Source: CAG-791 sp963593905
GTDB taxonomy: Bacteria > Bacillota > Clostridia > Lachnospirales > Lachnospiraceae
Assembly: GCA_963593905.1 (NCBI GenBank)
Contig: CAVBBL010000049.1
Coordinates: 1 to 8,899 of the forward strand
Direction: 5' to 3'
DNA: 8,899 nucleotides
Every line of letters starts with the position of its first letter. The first letter of the stretch is position 1. Shown in pieces: positions 1 to 6,576 of this stretch. The translations under genes were made by a program, and so were the position numbers. The notes beneath the pieces are model-generated. The model saw only the letters and a program-made list of their open reading frames with translations. It searched no databases and was not told the origin of the DNA.

Positions 1-51
1 GAAATGATCAGTCAGGTATCGTGCAGCAGGCGGTAAGCACATAGTTACCTT
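1..51. other. Left flank of the insertion sequence; possible 3' end of an upstream gene
   Basis: Only 51 bases lie before the IS end. On the plus strand, the frame starting at base 3 is open and ends in TAG at 42-44, reading NDQSGIVQQAVST. This could be the C-terminus of a gene that begins outside the window, but 13 codons are too few to identify it. If it is real, the gene ends before the IS and is not broken by it. Confidence 0.2.
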
Positions 52-65
52 GTAGAATTAAGTTA
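52..65 (+). repeat. IS left terminal inverted repeat
   Basis: GTAGAATTAAGTTA, identical to the reverse complement of bases 1302-1315. It lies 9 bases beyond the transposase stop codon. The match is 14/14, after which the two ends diverge. Confidence 0.8.
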
Positions 66-74
66 TCTACGTTG

Positions 75-1271
75 TTATGAAGCTATGATTTCCTCCTCTT
101 GAGAGATAATCATTGATGTGAGATGGTCCATATTCAAATAACGCTTTAAAACCCATTCACTGGAGGCTACGTATCTCAGTCTGGCACATACAAGCATTAA
201 TGCAGATTGTCCATCTGGAAACGTGCCAACTACTTTGGTTCGACGCTTGATTTCCTTGTTTAGGCGCTCCAGCGTATTGTTTGTCCGGATCCGAGTCCAG
301 TGCTCTGTGTGAAAGCTCATGTAGGTAAGTGTTTCGGTAATACTTTCCTCAACTTTTTGGGCTGCTTTATTAAGTTTCATGTTGCGGAGCTTTTTTGTCA
401 CTGATGCCGCCTTTTCAAGAGCAGCATCTTTATCTTCCTGGGCATGAATGGCTTTTAACATTTTGGCAACTTCTTTCACCTTGTTCTTCGGAACTACAGA
501 GAATACGTTCCTATAGAAATGCACCGTACAGCGCTGATATTTGGCATTCGGAAATACTTCGCCGATAGCTTCCACCATGCCAAGGGCTTTGTCGCCTATA
601 ATCAGCTTTACCCCGGACAACCCACGTGACTTAAGCCATACAAAGAAGTTTTTCCAACTTTCGGTGTCCTCTTTGAGTCCTTCGCATGCTCCGATGATTT
701 CACGATAACCATCCTTATTGACGCCGATTGCAATAAGTACCGAGCAATTTTCAAACTCACCGCCCCAGCAACGTTTCAGATAGATGCCATCAACGAAAAT
801 ATACGGGTATTCTTCAGTGAGAAGCCGGTTTCTCCATTCCTCGATGTGCTCATAAGCCTTCTTGTTGAGGTTACTGATCGTGCCCGGAGAAACTTTGGTT
901 CCCCATAAAGCTTCGGAGATGTCCTCCACTCGCCGCACAGATACACCGGCCAGATACATTTCAATGAGAGCCTCCTCGACAGAGGTTTCGCGTCGCTTAT
1001 ATCGCTCAATAATGGATGTTTCAAAAGTAAGTCCTTTTAGCTTGGGCATTTTCAGATTTACTTCACCAGAAGAAGTGGTAAAGGTACGGTCATAATGACC
1101 TGATCTATAGCCTTTGCGCTCTTCATCGCGAGCATATCGGTCAGCATTAACAAGTTTGTCAGCTTCTGCGTCAAGCATAGCATTTAGAGCTTCCTCGACG
1201 CTGGTACGTACCAAATTTTTTAATTCAGTATGGATAGCTTCCTCATTAAAGTCTATAATGTTATCAGACAT
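75..1271 (-). CDS. IS256-family DDE transposase
   Basis: This 398-residue protein is the full usual length for the family (IS256 itself is about 390). It catalyses cut/copy transposition of the surrounding element by DDE chemistry. The catalytic triad can be placed as D161 (YPYIFVDG), D227 (IIGDKALGM) and E335 (NNTLERLNKEIKRR). Their spacing matches the D167/D233/E341 triad I recall for IS256 with a constant 6-residue offset. The conserved C-x2-H motif is present (QRCTVHF, C248 and H251), as is the family's C-terminal RRTKVVGTFP stretch. The N-terminal third would carry the DNA-binding region. The ATG at 1271 is supported by AAAGGAG at 1281-1287, nine bases upstream. There is no frameshift or internal stop, so the element may be active. 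The family assignment is firm; present-day activity is inference. Confidence 0.96.
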   Translation of the reverse strand: MSDNIIDFNEEAIHTELKNLVRTSVEEALNAMLDAEADKLVNADRYARDEERKGYRSGHYDRTFTTSSGEVNLKMPKLKGLTFETSIIERYKRRETSVEEALIEMYLAGVSVRRVEDISEALWGTKVSPGTISNLNKKAYEHIEEWRNRLLTEEYPYIFVDGIYLKRCWGGEFENCSVLIAIGVNKDGYREIIGACEGLKEDTESWKNFFVWLKSRGLSGVKLIIGDKALGMVEAIGEVFPNAKYQRCTVHFYRNVFSVVPKNKVKEVAKMLKAIHAQEDKDAALEKAASVTKKLRNMKLNKAAQKVEESITETLTYMSFHTEHWTRIRTNNTLERLNKEIKRRTKVVGTFPDGQSALMLVCARLRYVASSEWVLKRYLNMDHLTSMIISQEEEIIAS

Positions 1272-1301
1272 AGTTTTGAACTCCTTTCGAATTTGGTGTG
1301 G

Positions 1302-1315
1302 TAACTTAATTCTAC
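1302..1315 (-). repeat. IS right terminal inverted repeat
   Basis: TAACTTAATTCTAC, the exact reverse complement of bases 52-65. It lies about 30 bases upstream of the transposase start codon, on the promoter-proximal side of that gene. Confidence 0.8.
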
Positions 1316-1505
1316 TCAGTAGTTCTGGCTATGTCTATTTTATTGTTAGGATTCAGGATGGCCTGAAGGAATTTGCGAAAGATATTATACGTTATCGAGG
1401 AGCGCGCGGTATCGGAGCTCTGGTGGTATCTCTGATGGTCTGAGGATTCGTAAGGCCATCGACATGAAGACCCGTGAAGGTAAGGAATCGGATTGAAAGG
1501 AACAG
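1316..1505. other. Spacer between the IS and the lipoprotein gene; no gene supported
   Basis: I see no complete gene here. Two short plus-strand reading stretches end in it: one running out of the IS with stop TGA at 1441-1443 (ending RGIGALVVSLMV), and one ending with TGA at 1488-1490 (ending KAIDMKTREGKESD). Either could be a remnant of a gene cut by the insertion, but both are too short to recognise. A TATTAT hexamer at 1383-1388 resembles a -10 box but has no good -35 at the right distance. The lipoprotein ribosome binding site lies at 1496-1501. Confidence 0.4.
1496..1501 (+). promoter_or_regulatory. Ribosome binding site of the lipoprotein gene
   Basis: AAAGGA lies 4 bases before the ATG at 1506 and 10 bases before a second in-frame ATG at 1512. 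The spacing is a little short for the first and a little long for the second, so it does not settle which start is used. Confidence 0.5.
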
Positions 1506-2810
1506 ATGCGTATGAAAAAGATTCTGGTGCTGCTGATAGGGGTTGTATTGGCTGGAAATCTTATGGCCTGTGGAAATTCAGGTGCGTCAGGTACGGCAGA
1601 AAATAGTGCTTCTGATTTGGAAATGAGTTCTGAAGCGGCTGCCTCACAGGATGAGGCTGCACCATCTGGCAACTCTTTAGGAGGGAAAATGCAGACTTCC
1701 GCCGTTTCCTCCATTTCCGTCGATTCTGCAGACCTGTTCACTTCTCAGGGCGAGGGGGAGAGGGAAAATGCGTCTTTTGCAGCATCCGAACAGGTGAAGA
1801 AGGAACAAGAGAAGAAGCAAGAGAAGGAACAGGATTCCTTAGCGCTGCTGCGGCAAAGTATGGATGAGCAGGGGATAAGCTTTGGCGCGGCCTACTTAGG
1901 TTACGTGGGCGGGCTTTTTGATGAAGAATTTTCACAGGCCTTTCCGGCATGGCTGAAGGAAAATAATGAAAAGATGCTGAGAGAATATCCTTTTATCAGT
2001 GAAATCGATCTGGAGCATATTCTGGGCAGGGCCGGGTGCCTGTACTGCATCGTGCCAAGGGATGAGGAGGCCTCGGTTTCCATAAACCGGGTGACATGGA
2101 ACGAAAAGACCCAGCGCAGTGAGGTGACGGAGGTGCTCTACCGCGCAGAGAGCGGAGAACCGGTGCTGCTGTTTGCAAACACGGACGAAATCTACAATGA
2201 CGCGGATACGCAGATATTTATCACAGATAAGGATGGAAATACCAGTGAATGGTATCCGTCTCTGGACGAGGAGGGTAATCTGTGGCCATGCCTTAGAGAG
2301 GACGGCATCTACGCCTCCTGGGATTTTACAAATTATTGGTATCAGACAGATTCTGATCTGGAGGCATGGTTAAAGGAAGGTTGGCTGGGACCTACCGAGC
2401 TTGGCCTGGCAGGAGCAGAGAGTACAGGTCAGACCTGGACCGCAGCGGGGCCTGCCTGGGAGTCGGAACGCAAGGCGAATTTCTCTTTGTGCTTTTACCC
2501 CGGAGATGAGGAAGGCGGCAGAGTAGAATTAAGCTGGGATTACACGGGGGAGATGGAGGAACAGGAGCAATGGAGTGGCTTTTGGACGATCCAGACACGA
2601 ATGGACGAGCCAAGTCTGCTGACCATCAGCCTTTCCCTGACAGGAGGCCAAAATTACGGCAGTACAGACGGACCGGCGTATATCAGTGAGACCTACCCTG
2701 TCCTGGTAGATTTAAGCGGCATGCATCTGGTAATCGGCCGGGGAGAATACGGTGTATGTCTGCCCTTTATGTCACAGGCGGATCTGGCCAATGTGCTGAC
2801 ACTGCAATAA
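1506..2810 (+). CDS. Secreted lipoprotein of unknown function
   Basis: I do not recognise the family of this 434-residue protein. The N-terminus is a classic lipoprotein signal: basic residues (MRMKK), a hydrophobic run to about residue 19, then the lipobox LMAC with C22 as the predicted lipidated cysteine. The mature protein should therefore be tethered to the outer face of the membrane. Residues about 23-75 form a low-complexity linker rich in Ser, Ala, Glu and Asn. Residues about 95-110 are a charged Lys/Glu/Gln stretch likely to be helical. From about 110 on there is a globular, Trp/Tyr- and acid-rich domain, with cysteines in GCLYC and WPCL that could form disulphides. A start at 1512 would give the more canonical MKKILVLLIG. 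No catalytic motif is visible. The gene lies 238 bases before the PLD-helicase, and nothing ties its function to that gene. Confidence 0.85.
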   Translation: MRMKKILVLLIGVVLAGNLMACGNSGASGTAENSASDLEMSSEAAASQDEAAPSGNSLGGKMQTSAVSSISVDSADLFTSQGEGERENASFAASEQVKKEQEKKQEKEQDSLALLRQSMDEQGISFGAAYLGYVGGLFDEEFSQAFPAWLKENNEKMLREYPFISEIDLEHILGRAGCLYCIVPRDEEASVSINRVTWNEKTQRSEVTEVLYRAESGEPVLLFANTDEIYNDADTQIFITDKDGNTSEWYPSLDEEGNLWPCLREDGIYASWDFTNYWYQTDSDLEAWLKEGWLGPTELGLAGAESTGQTWTAAGPAWESERKANFSLCFYPGDEEGGRVELSWDYTGEMEEQEQWSGFWTIQTRMDEPSLLTISLSLTGGQNYGSTDGPAYISETYPVLVDLSGMHLVIGRGEYGVCLPFMSQADLANVLTLQ

Positions 2811-2892
2811 AATTTTTTTGGGTGTATCACAGTATTGATGGGGCTCACTGTGCAGGTGATGGAATGGGTGAATCGAAGAAATGCCGATTGAA

Positions 2893-3036
2893 CTTACATA
2901 GCGTACATAGCGGACATAGTGTACATAACAGACATAATTGGCATAGCAAACACGGCAGATATAGCAAACACGGCAGACATAGCAAACACGACAGACATAG
3001 CAGACATGGCAGGTGTAGCAGACACAGCAGACGGAC
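2893..3036 (+). repeat. Degenerate 9-bp tandem repeat, 16 units
   Basis: Bases 2893-3036 divide exactly into sixteen 9-base units with consensus CAGACATAG. Perfect copies lie at 2974-2982 and 2992-3000. CAAACACGG alternates with CAGAYATAG at 2947-2982, so part of the array repeats with an 18-bp period. The left units are more diverged (CTTACATAG, CGTACATAG, CGGACATAG), while the right-hand units keep the CAG start but vary toward the end. The array finishes 12 bases before the start codon of the PLD-helicase. In the helicase reading frame the units supply repeated TAG/TAA stops, so the array cannot be an N-terminal extension of that protein. Its function is unknown; slippage-prone regulatory DNA or a protein-binding array are possibilities. 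Confidence 0.9.
2938..2965 (+). promoter_or_regulatory. Candidate sigma-A-like promoter inside the 9-bp array
   Basis: TTGGCA (2938-2943, 5/6 to TTGACA) is followed after 16 bases by TATAGC (2960-2965, 4/6 to TATAAT). The two hexamers fall in units that deviate from the array consensus. If used, transcription would start about 75 bases before the PLD-helicase ATG and the last repeat units would lie in the 5' leader. This is a pattern match only. Confidence 0.25.
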
Positions 3037-3048
3037 GTAGGATGACAT

Positions 3049-6036
3049 ATGAATAAAACAGATGAGATGCGGTTGGGATTCGAAACAGCGTATATTGATG
3101 GTTCCATTGTTTCGAGCAATGTATACAGACCGCAATTTATATCAAATAACCGCAGAGAAGGAAAGAAAGTTTTTTCATCCATTGAGGATGAGCTTTTGTC
3201 ATGTGATGAATTTCAGATCAGTGTTGCATTTATTACGATGGGCGGGGTCACACCGTTCCTGCAGGTACTGAGAGAGCTCGAGAAGAGAAATATCAAGGGT
3301 AAAATACTGACAACGAATTATCTGAATTTCAGCGAGCCCAAAGCCCTGCAGAGGCTTCATGAACTGTCCAACATCACCATCAAAATGTATGACACAGAGA
3401 CCTCGGAGGACGGCTTTCATACAAAGGGTTATATTTTCAGAAAAGAGGAAGTCTATCGAATCATTATCGGCAGCTCCAATATTACAAGCGATGCCCTTAC
3501 CAGGAATAAGGAATGGAATACCAAGCTGATCTCAACGGAACAAGGTGAGATCGCCCAGGCGATCATTGCGGAGTTTAATACATTATGGAATAGCAGTAAT
3601 GCAAAGTCCTTTGATGAATTTTACGACGACTACAGGGAAAGGTACCGGATTATCCAGCATCAGCGAAAGATCGCTTTGCAGGAAGCAATCCCATCGATTG
3701 AGAAGTATAAACTGCAGCCCAATAGTATGCAGGTCGGATTTATCACAAATCTGAAAAAAATTCTGGAGGCAGGACAGGATCGGGCACTTTTGATCTCTGC
3801 AACAGGTACAGGGAAGACTTATGCCTCGGCCTTTGCGATGAGAGAGTTGGGATTTAAAAGAGTGCTGTTCCTGGTTCACCGGGGACAATTGGCCAGGCAG
3901 ACGAAGAAGTCCTATGAAAAGGTATTTGCAAAGTCCGTTTCCATGGGGCTGGTCGGTGCGGGATACGATGAATATGAGGCGGATTATGTGTTTGCAACCG
4001 TACAGACATTAAACCGTGACGAACATTTGCTGCAGTATGATAAAACGGCATTTGACTGCATTGTGCTGGATGAGGCGCACCATGTCCCGGCACAAACCTA
4101 CCAGAAGATCATGAAGCATTTCACGCCAAGACTTTGGCTTGGGATGACGGCTACGCCGGATAAGCGCGATGATCACATGGAAGGCAGAAATGTCTACGAG
4201 TTGTTCGGCCATCAGATTGCTTATGAGATTCGCCTGCAGCAGGCAATGGAGGAAAATCTTCTTTGTCCGTTTCATTACTTTGGCATTACAGATCTATCGG
4301 TCATTGGCGATCCTGATGGGGAGGGCGGTCGTGATTTCTCAATGCTTACCTGTGACGAGCGGGTAAGACATATCATTGATCAGGCAGATTATTATGGCTA
4401 TAGCGGAGATAAAGTGAAGGGACTGATTTTCTGCAGCAGTATCCGGGAGACCGAAGAATTATCGACTAAGTTCAATGCGCAGATAAATCCCTCCACTGGA
4501 CAGAAATTCAGAACGATTGCACTGAACGGAAGCGCCTCGGAGGCGGAGAGGCAGGAGGCGTTTGAGCGGCTTGCCATGAATGAGGAAGATGCAGCACCGG
4601 ACCGCGAACCTCTGGACTACATTTTTTCTGTTGAAATCCTGAATGAGGGTGTGGATATTGTCGAAGTGAACCAGGTAATCATGCTTCGGCCGACACAATC
4701 TCCCATTGTATTTATCCAACAGCTGGGACGTGGGCTGAGAAAGGCAGACGGAAAAGAGTATGTCGTCATCCTTGATTTTATCGGAAATTATACCAATAAC
4801 TTTATGATTCCGATTGCTCTTTCAGGGGACAGGACTTATAACAAAGACAATATCCGAAGATATATCATGGAAGGCGGAAGAGTCATTCCGGGAGCATCTA
4901 CAGTGCACTTCGATGAGATCAGCCGAAAAAGGATTTTTGCATCGATTGACAATGCCAATTTCAGCGATGTCAAACTGATCAAAGAGAATTATACTAATCT
5001 CAAAAATAAGCTTGGCCGCATTCCCAGTCTGCGCGATTTCGACGATTACGGCGAGATGGATGTGATCCGCATCTTTGACAATAACAGCCTTGGGTCATAT
5101 TACATGTTTCTGAAGAAATATGAGCATGACTACAAGATTCGCTTATCCGACGATGAGGAGAAGGTCATTGAATTCGTTTCCAAAAAACTGGCGAACGGAA
5201 AGAGAATCCAGGAGCTTCAGTTGCTGCGGCGAATACTGGCATATGCACATGATTTGTCGAGATTGGGTCTGTTTACCGGGCTCTCAGAAGATATGGAGGA
5301 ATACGGAAAAACGGTGAGTCAGGAACAACGGGAAAATCTTGTGCGTGTTATGACCAATGAATTTCCTGCCGGTGCCGGAAAAAAGACGTATTCCCAGTGT
5401 GTATTTATCGAGGAAGAGGGAAATGACTACAGGCCGACGGATGCATTTCTGGAGATGCTGGAAAATGACGACTTCTATGCGGTGTTGAAGGAACTCGTGG
5501 AATTTGGCATCAGTCGATATGAAAGAGATTATAAAAATACGTATGATCAGACAGACCTGGTGCTGTATCAGAAATATACCTATGAGGATGTTTGCCGCCT
5601 GCTGAACTGGGAACAGAATGAAGTGCCGTTAAATATCGGCGGCTACAAGTTTGATAAAAAGACAAAAACATTTCCGGTATTCATCAATTACGATAAGGCA
5701 GATAATATCAGCGACACGACAAAATACGAGGATTATTTCGTACCGGGTTTCCGGGATCGGCTGGTCGCTATTTCCAAATCGGGAAGAAGTCTGCAGTCAG
5801 AGGATGTGCAGAATTTCCTGAAAGCAAAGGAACGCGGCATACAGGTGGAGCTTTTCGTGCGGAAAAACAGAGATGACAAGATTTCGAAGGAGTTTTATTA
5901 TCTGGGGCATATGACGGCAAGCGGAAAGACGAAAGAATTCACAATGGCCAATACAAAGAAAACGGCGGTGGAAATCGAGTGGATACTGGATACGCCGATC
6001 CGGGAAGATATCTACGAATATATTGTGAATGGTTAA
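3049..6036 (+). CDS. HKD/PLD domain-SF2 DEAH helicase-DUF3427-type protein
   Basis: This 995-residue fusion joins a predicted phosphodiesterase/nuclease domain to a DNA translocase. Residues about 10-190 form a phospholipase D-like domain with one HxK motif (H124, K126) and GSSN at 141-144. A single HKD motif suggests it dimerises to form an active site. The SF2 helicase core follows: Q228, Walker A ATGTGKT at 251-257 (K256), DEAH at 341-344, TATP at 367-370, IFCSS at 460-464 and arginine-finger motif QLGRGLR at 558-564. The C-terminal part, with a distinct domain from about 861, matches what I recall as DUF3427. Such proteins are annotated as DEAD/DEAH helicases with a PLD-like N-terminus. 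The ATG at 3049 follows AGGA (3039-3042, gap 6), and an in-frame TGA at 3043 rules out a longer form; ATG 3067 is a weaker alternative. The substrate is unknown; a DNA repair or defence role is inference. Confidence 0.95.
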   Translation: MNKTDEMRLGFETAYIDGSIVSSNVYRPQFISNNRREGKKVFSSIEDELLSCDEFQISVAFITMGGVTPFLQVLRELEKRNIKGKILTTNYLNFSEPKALQRLHELSNITIKMYDTETSEDGFHTKGYIFRKEEVYRIIIGSSNITSDALTRNKEWNTKLISTEQGEIAQAIIAEFNTLWNSSNAKSFDEFYDDYRERYRIIQHQRKIALQEAIPSIEKYKLQPNSMQVGFITNLKKILEAGQDRALLISATGTGKTYASAFAMRELGFKRVLFLVHRGQLARQTKKSYEKVFAKSVSMGLVGAGYDEYEADYVFATVQTLNRDEHLLQYDKTAFDCIVLDEAHHVPAQTYQKIMKHFTPRLWLGMTATPDKRDDHMEGRNVYELFGHQIAYEIRLQQAMEENLLCPFHYFGITDLSVIGDPDGEGGRDFSMLTCDERVRHIIDQADYYGYSGDKVKGLIFCSSIRETEELSTKFNAQINPSTGQKFRTIALNGSASEAERQEAFERLAMNEEDAAPDREPLDYIFSVEILNEGVDIVEVNQVIMLRPTQSPIVFIQQLGRGLRKADGKEYVVILDFIGNYTNNFMIPIALSGDRTYNKDNIRRYIMEGGRVIPGASTVHFDEISRKRIFASIDNANFSDVKLIKENYTNLKNKLGRIPSLRDFDDYGEMDVIRIFDNNSLGSYYMFLKKYEHDYKIRLSDDEEKVIEFVSKKLANGKRIQELQLLRRILAYAHDLSRLGLFTGLSEDMEEYGKTVSQEQRENLVRVMTNEFPAGAGKKTYSQCVFIEEEGNDYRPTDAFLEMLENDDFYAVLKELVEFGISRYERDYKNTYDQTDLVLYQKYTYEDVCRLLNWEQNEVPLNIGGYKFDKKTKTFPVFINYDKADNISDTTKYEDYFVPGFRDRLVAISKSGRSLQSEDVQNFLKAKERGIQVELFVRKNRDDKISKEFYYLGHMTASGKTKEFTMANTKKTAVEIEWILDTPIREDIYEYIVNG

Positions 6037-6078
6037 TACACAGCGTGTGGTGCGCAGGTGTCACCAATAGCTATGATT

Positions 6079-6105
6079 GCAAATCAAATCGTGGTTTGAT
6101 TATGC
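6079..6105. promoter_or_regulatory. Imperfect hairpin or operator-like dyad upstream of the Nudix gene
   Basis: AATCAAA (6082-6088) pairs with TTTGATT (6095-6101) around a 6-base loop. GCA (6079-6081) and TGC (6103-6105) extend the stem across one bulged base. It overlaps a second perfect dyad, ATGCA-AATC-TGCAT at 6102-6115. A palindrome GGTG-T-CACC lies just upstream at 6057-6065. The AT-rich stem without a T-tract does not look like a terminator; an operator or mRNA processing structure is possible. Confidence 0.35.
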
Positions 6106-6155
6106 AAATCTGCATGGTGTCTTGCGATTCCTTCGATGCGGTGTGTCTGCGGAAT

Positions 6156-6159
6156 GGAG
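6156..6159 (+). promoter_or_regulatory. Ribosome binding site that selects the GTG start of the Nudix gene
   Basis: GGAG lies six bases before GTG at 6166. The in-frame ATGs at 6136 and 6154 have no properly spaced Shine-Dalgarno. The GTG start also places the protein N-terminus where Nudix hydrolases of this kind usually begin (M/V-K-T-V-R-V-V-A-A-V). Confidence 0.65.
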
Positions 6160-6165
6160 ATTAGC

Positions 6166-6576
6166 GTGAAAACAGTAAGAGTAGTTGCAGCGGTTATCAA
6201 GTCTGTCAATGAGAAGGGTGAGCCGATCATTTTGGCCACACAGCGAGGATATGGTGATCTTAAGGGCGGCTGGGAGTTTCCCGGCGGCAAGATTGAGCCG
6301 GGGGAAACGCCGCAGGCAGCAATCAAGCGGGAGATCATGGAGGAGCTTGCGGCAGAGATCGCAGTGGGTAAATGGATAGATACGATTGAGTACGATTATA
6401 CGACATTTCATCTTTCCATGGATTGCTTCTGGTGTGAGATCGTGAACGGCGATTTGGTATTGAAGGAACACGATGCGGCGAGATGGCTGACGAGAGAGCA
6501 GTTGGATGATGTGGAGTGGCTGCCGGCAGACATTACCATCATAGATAAAATTGCCGCTGTGATGGATGCAAAATGA
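6166..6576 (+). CDS. Nudix hydrolase, MutT-like (deoxy)nucleoside triphosphate pyrophosphohydrolase
   Basis: With the GTG start this is a 136-residue single-domain Nudix protein, the usual MutT size. The family hydrolyses (oxidised or modified) nucleoside triphosphates to the monophosphate and pyrophosphate, cleaning the nucleotide pool in the cytoplasm. The Nudix box runs from G41 to A63: G41, E47, R55, E56, then the metal-binding E59 and E60. It opens with the usual WEFPGGKIEPGE and is preceded by QRGYGDLKGGW, as in MutT/NudG-like enzymes. The box glycine after EEx is alanine (A62), a tolerated variation. The C-terminal RWLTREQLDDVEWLPAD stretch is typical of the family. An ATG at 6154 or 6136 would add 4 or 10 residues without a good ribosome binding site. 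Its stop codon overlaps the recQ start by ATGA, implying coupled translation. The exact substrate (8-oxo-dGTP, CTP derivatives or another) cannot be read from the sequence. Confidence 0.94.
   Translation: MKTVRVVAAVIKSVNEKGEPIILATQRGYGDLKGGWEFPGGKIEPGETPQAAIKREIMEELAAEIAVGKWIDTIEYDYTTFHLSMDCFWCEIVNGDLVLKEHDAARWLTREQLDDVEWLPADITIIDKIAAVMDAK

Larger units (their letters stand above)
52..1315 (-). mobile_element. IS256-family insertion sequence, apparently complete
   Basis: The element is about 1.26 kb, with one full-length transposase gene between perfect 14-bp inverted repeats (GTAGAATTAAGTTA at 52-65 and its reverse complement at 1302-1315). This size and single-ORF layout fit the IS256 family. 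Beyond the 14 bp the two ends diverge, so the true outer boundary could differ by a few bases. IS256-type elements normally duplicate about 8 bp of target, but the flanking octamers differ (GTTACCTT on the left, TCAGTAGT on the right). No target duplication is therefore visible with these ends. The element lies opposite to all other genes in the window. Confidence 0.85.
6037..6165. other. Short spacer between PLD-helicase and Nudix genes
   Basis: These 129 bases hold no gene but several small inverted repeats between 6057 and 6115 (listed separately). A TATGAT hexamer at 6072-6077 resembles a -10 box but has no convincing -35. No stem followed by a T-run is present, so I see no intrinsic terminator. 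Read-through from the helicase gene into the Nudix and recQ genes therefore looks possible. Confidence 0.5.

Noticed and set aside
1114..1443. Plus-strand ORF running out of the IS
   Set aside because: Most of it is antisense to the transposase. Only its last 43 codons lie outside the IS, and they are treated as a possible remnant.
2811..2852. Intrinsic terminator after the lipoprotein gene
   Set aside because: The T-run at 2813-2819 has no GC-rich stem before it, and the CACAGT/ACTGTG pair (2828-2833 and 2847-2852) has a 13-base loop and no T-tract after it.
2893..3036. CRISPR array
   Set aside because: The units are 9 bases with no spacers between them, far too short for CRISPR repeats.
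2756..3040. Plus-strand ORF ending in a His/Ser/Arg-rich repeat peptide
   Set aside because: The peptide periodicity follows from a 9-bp DNA repeat read in any open frame. It starts inside the lipoprotein gene and has no ribosome binding site or known family.
2772..3182. Minus-strand ORF with Cys/Val/Tyr repeats
   Set aside because: It is the antisense of the same 9-bp array plus parts of two real genes; the Cys pattern is a translation artefact.
3049..6036. Mokosh-type defence protein (helicase plus PLD nuclease)
   Set aside because: As I recall it, Mokosh helicases are SF1-like. This protein has an SF2 DEAH core with the PLD domain at the N-terminus and a DUF3427-like C-terminus, so the label would be misleading.
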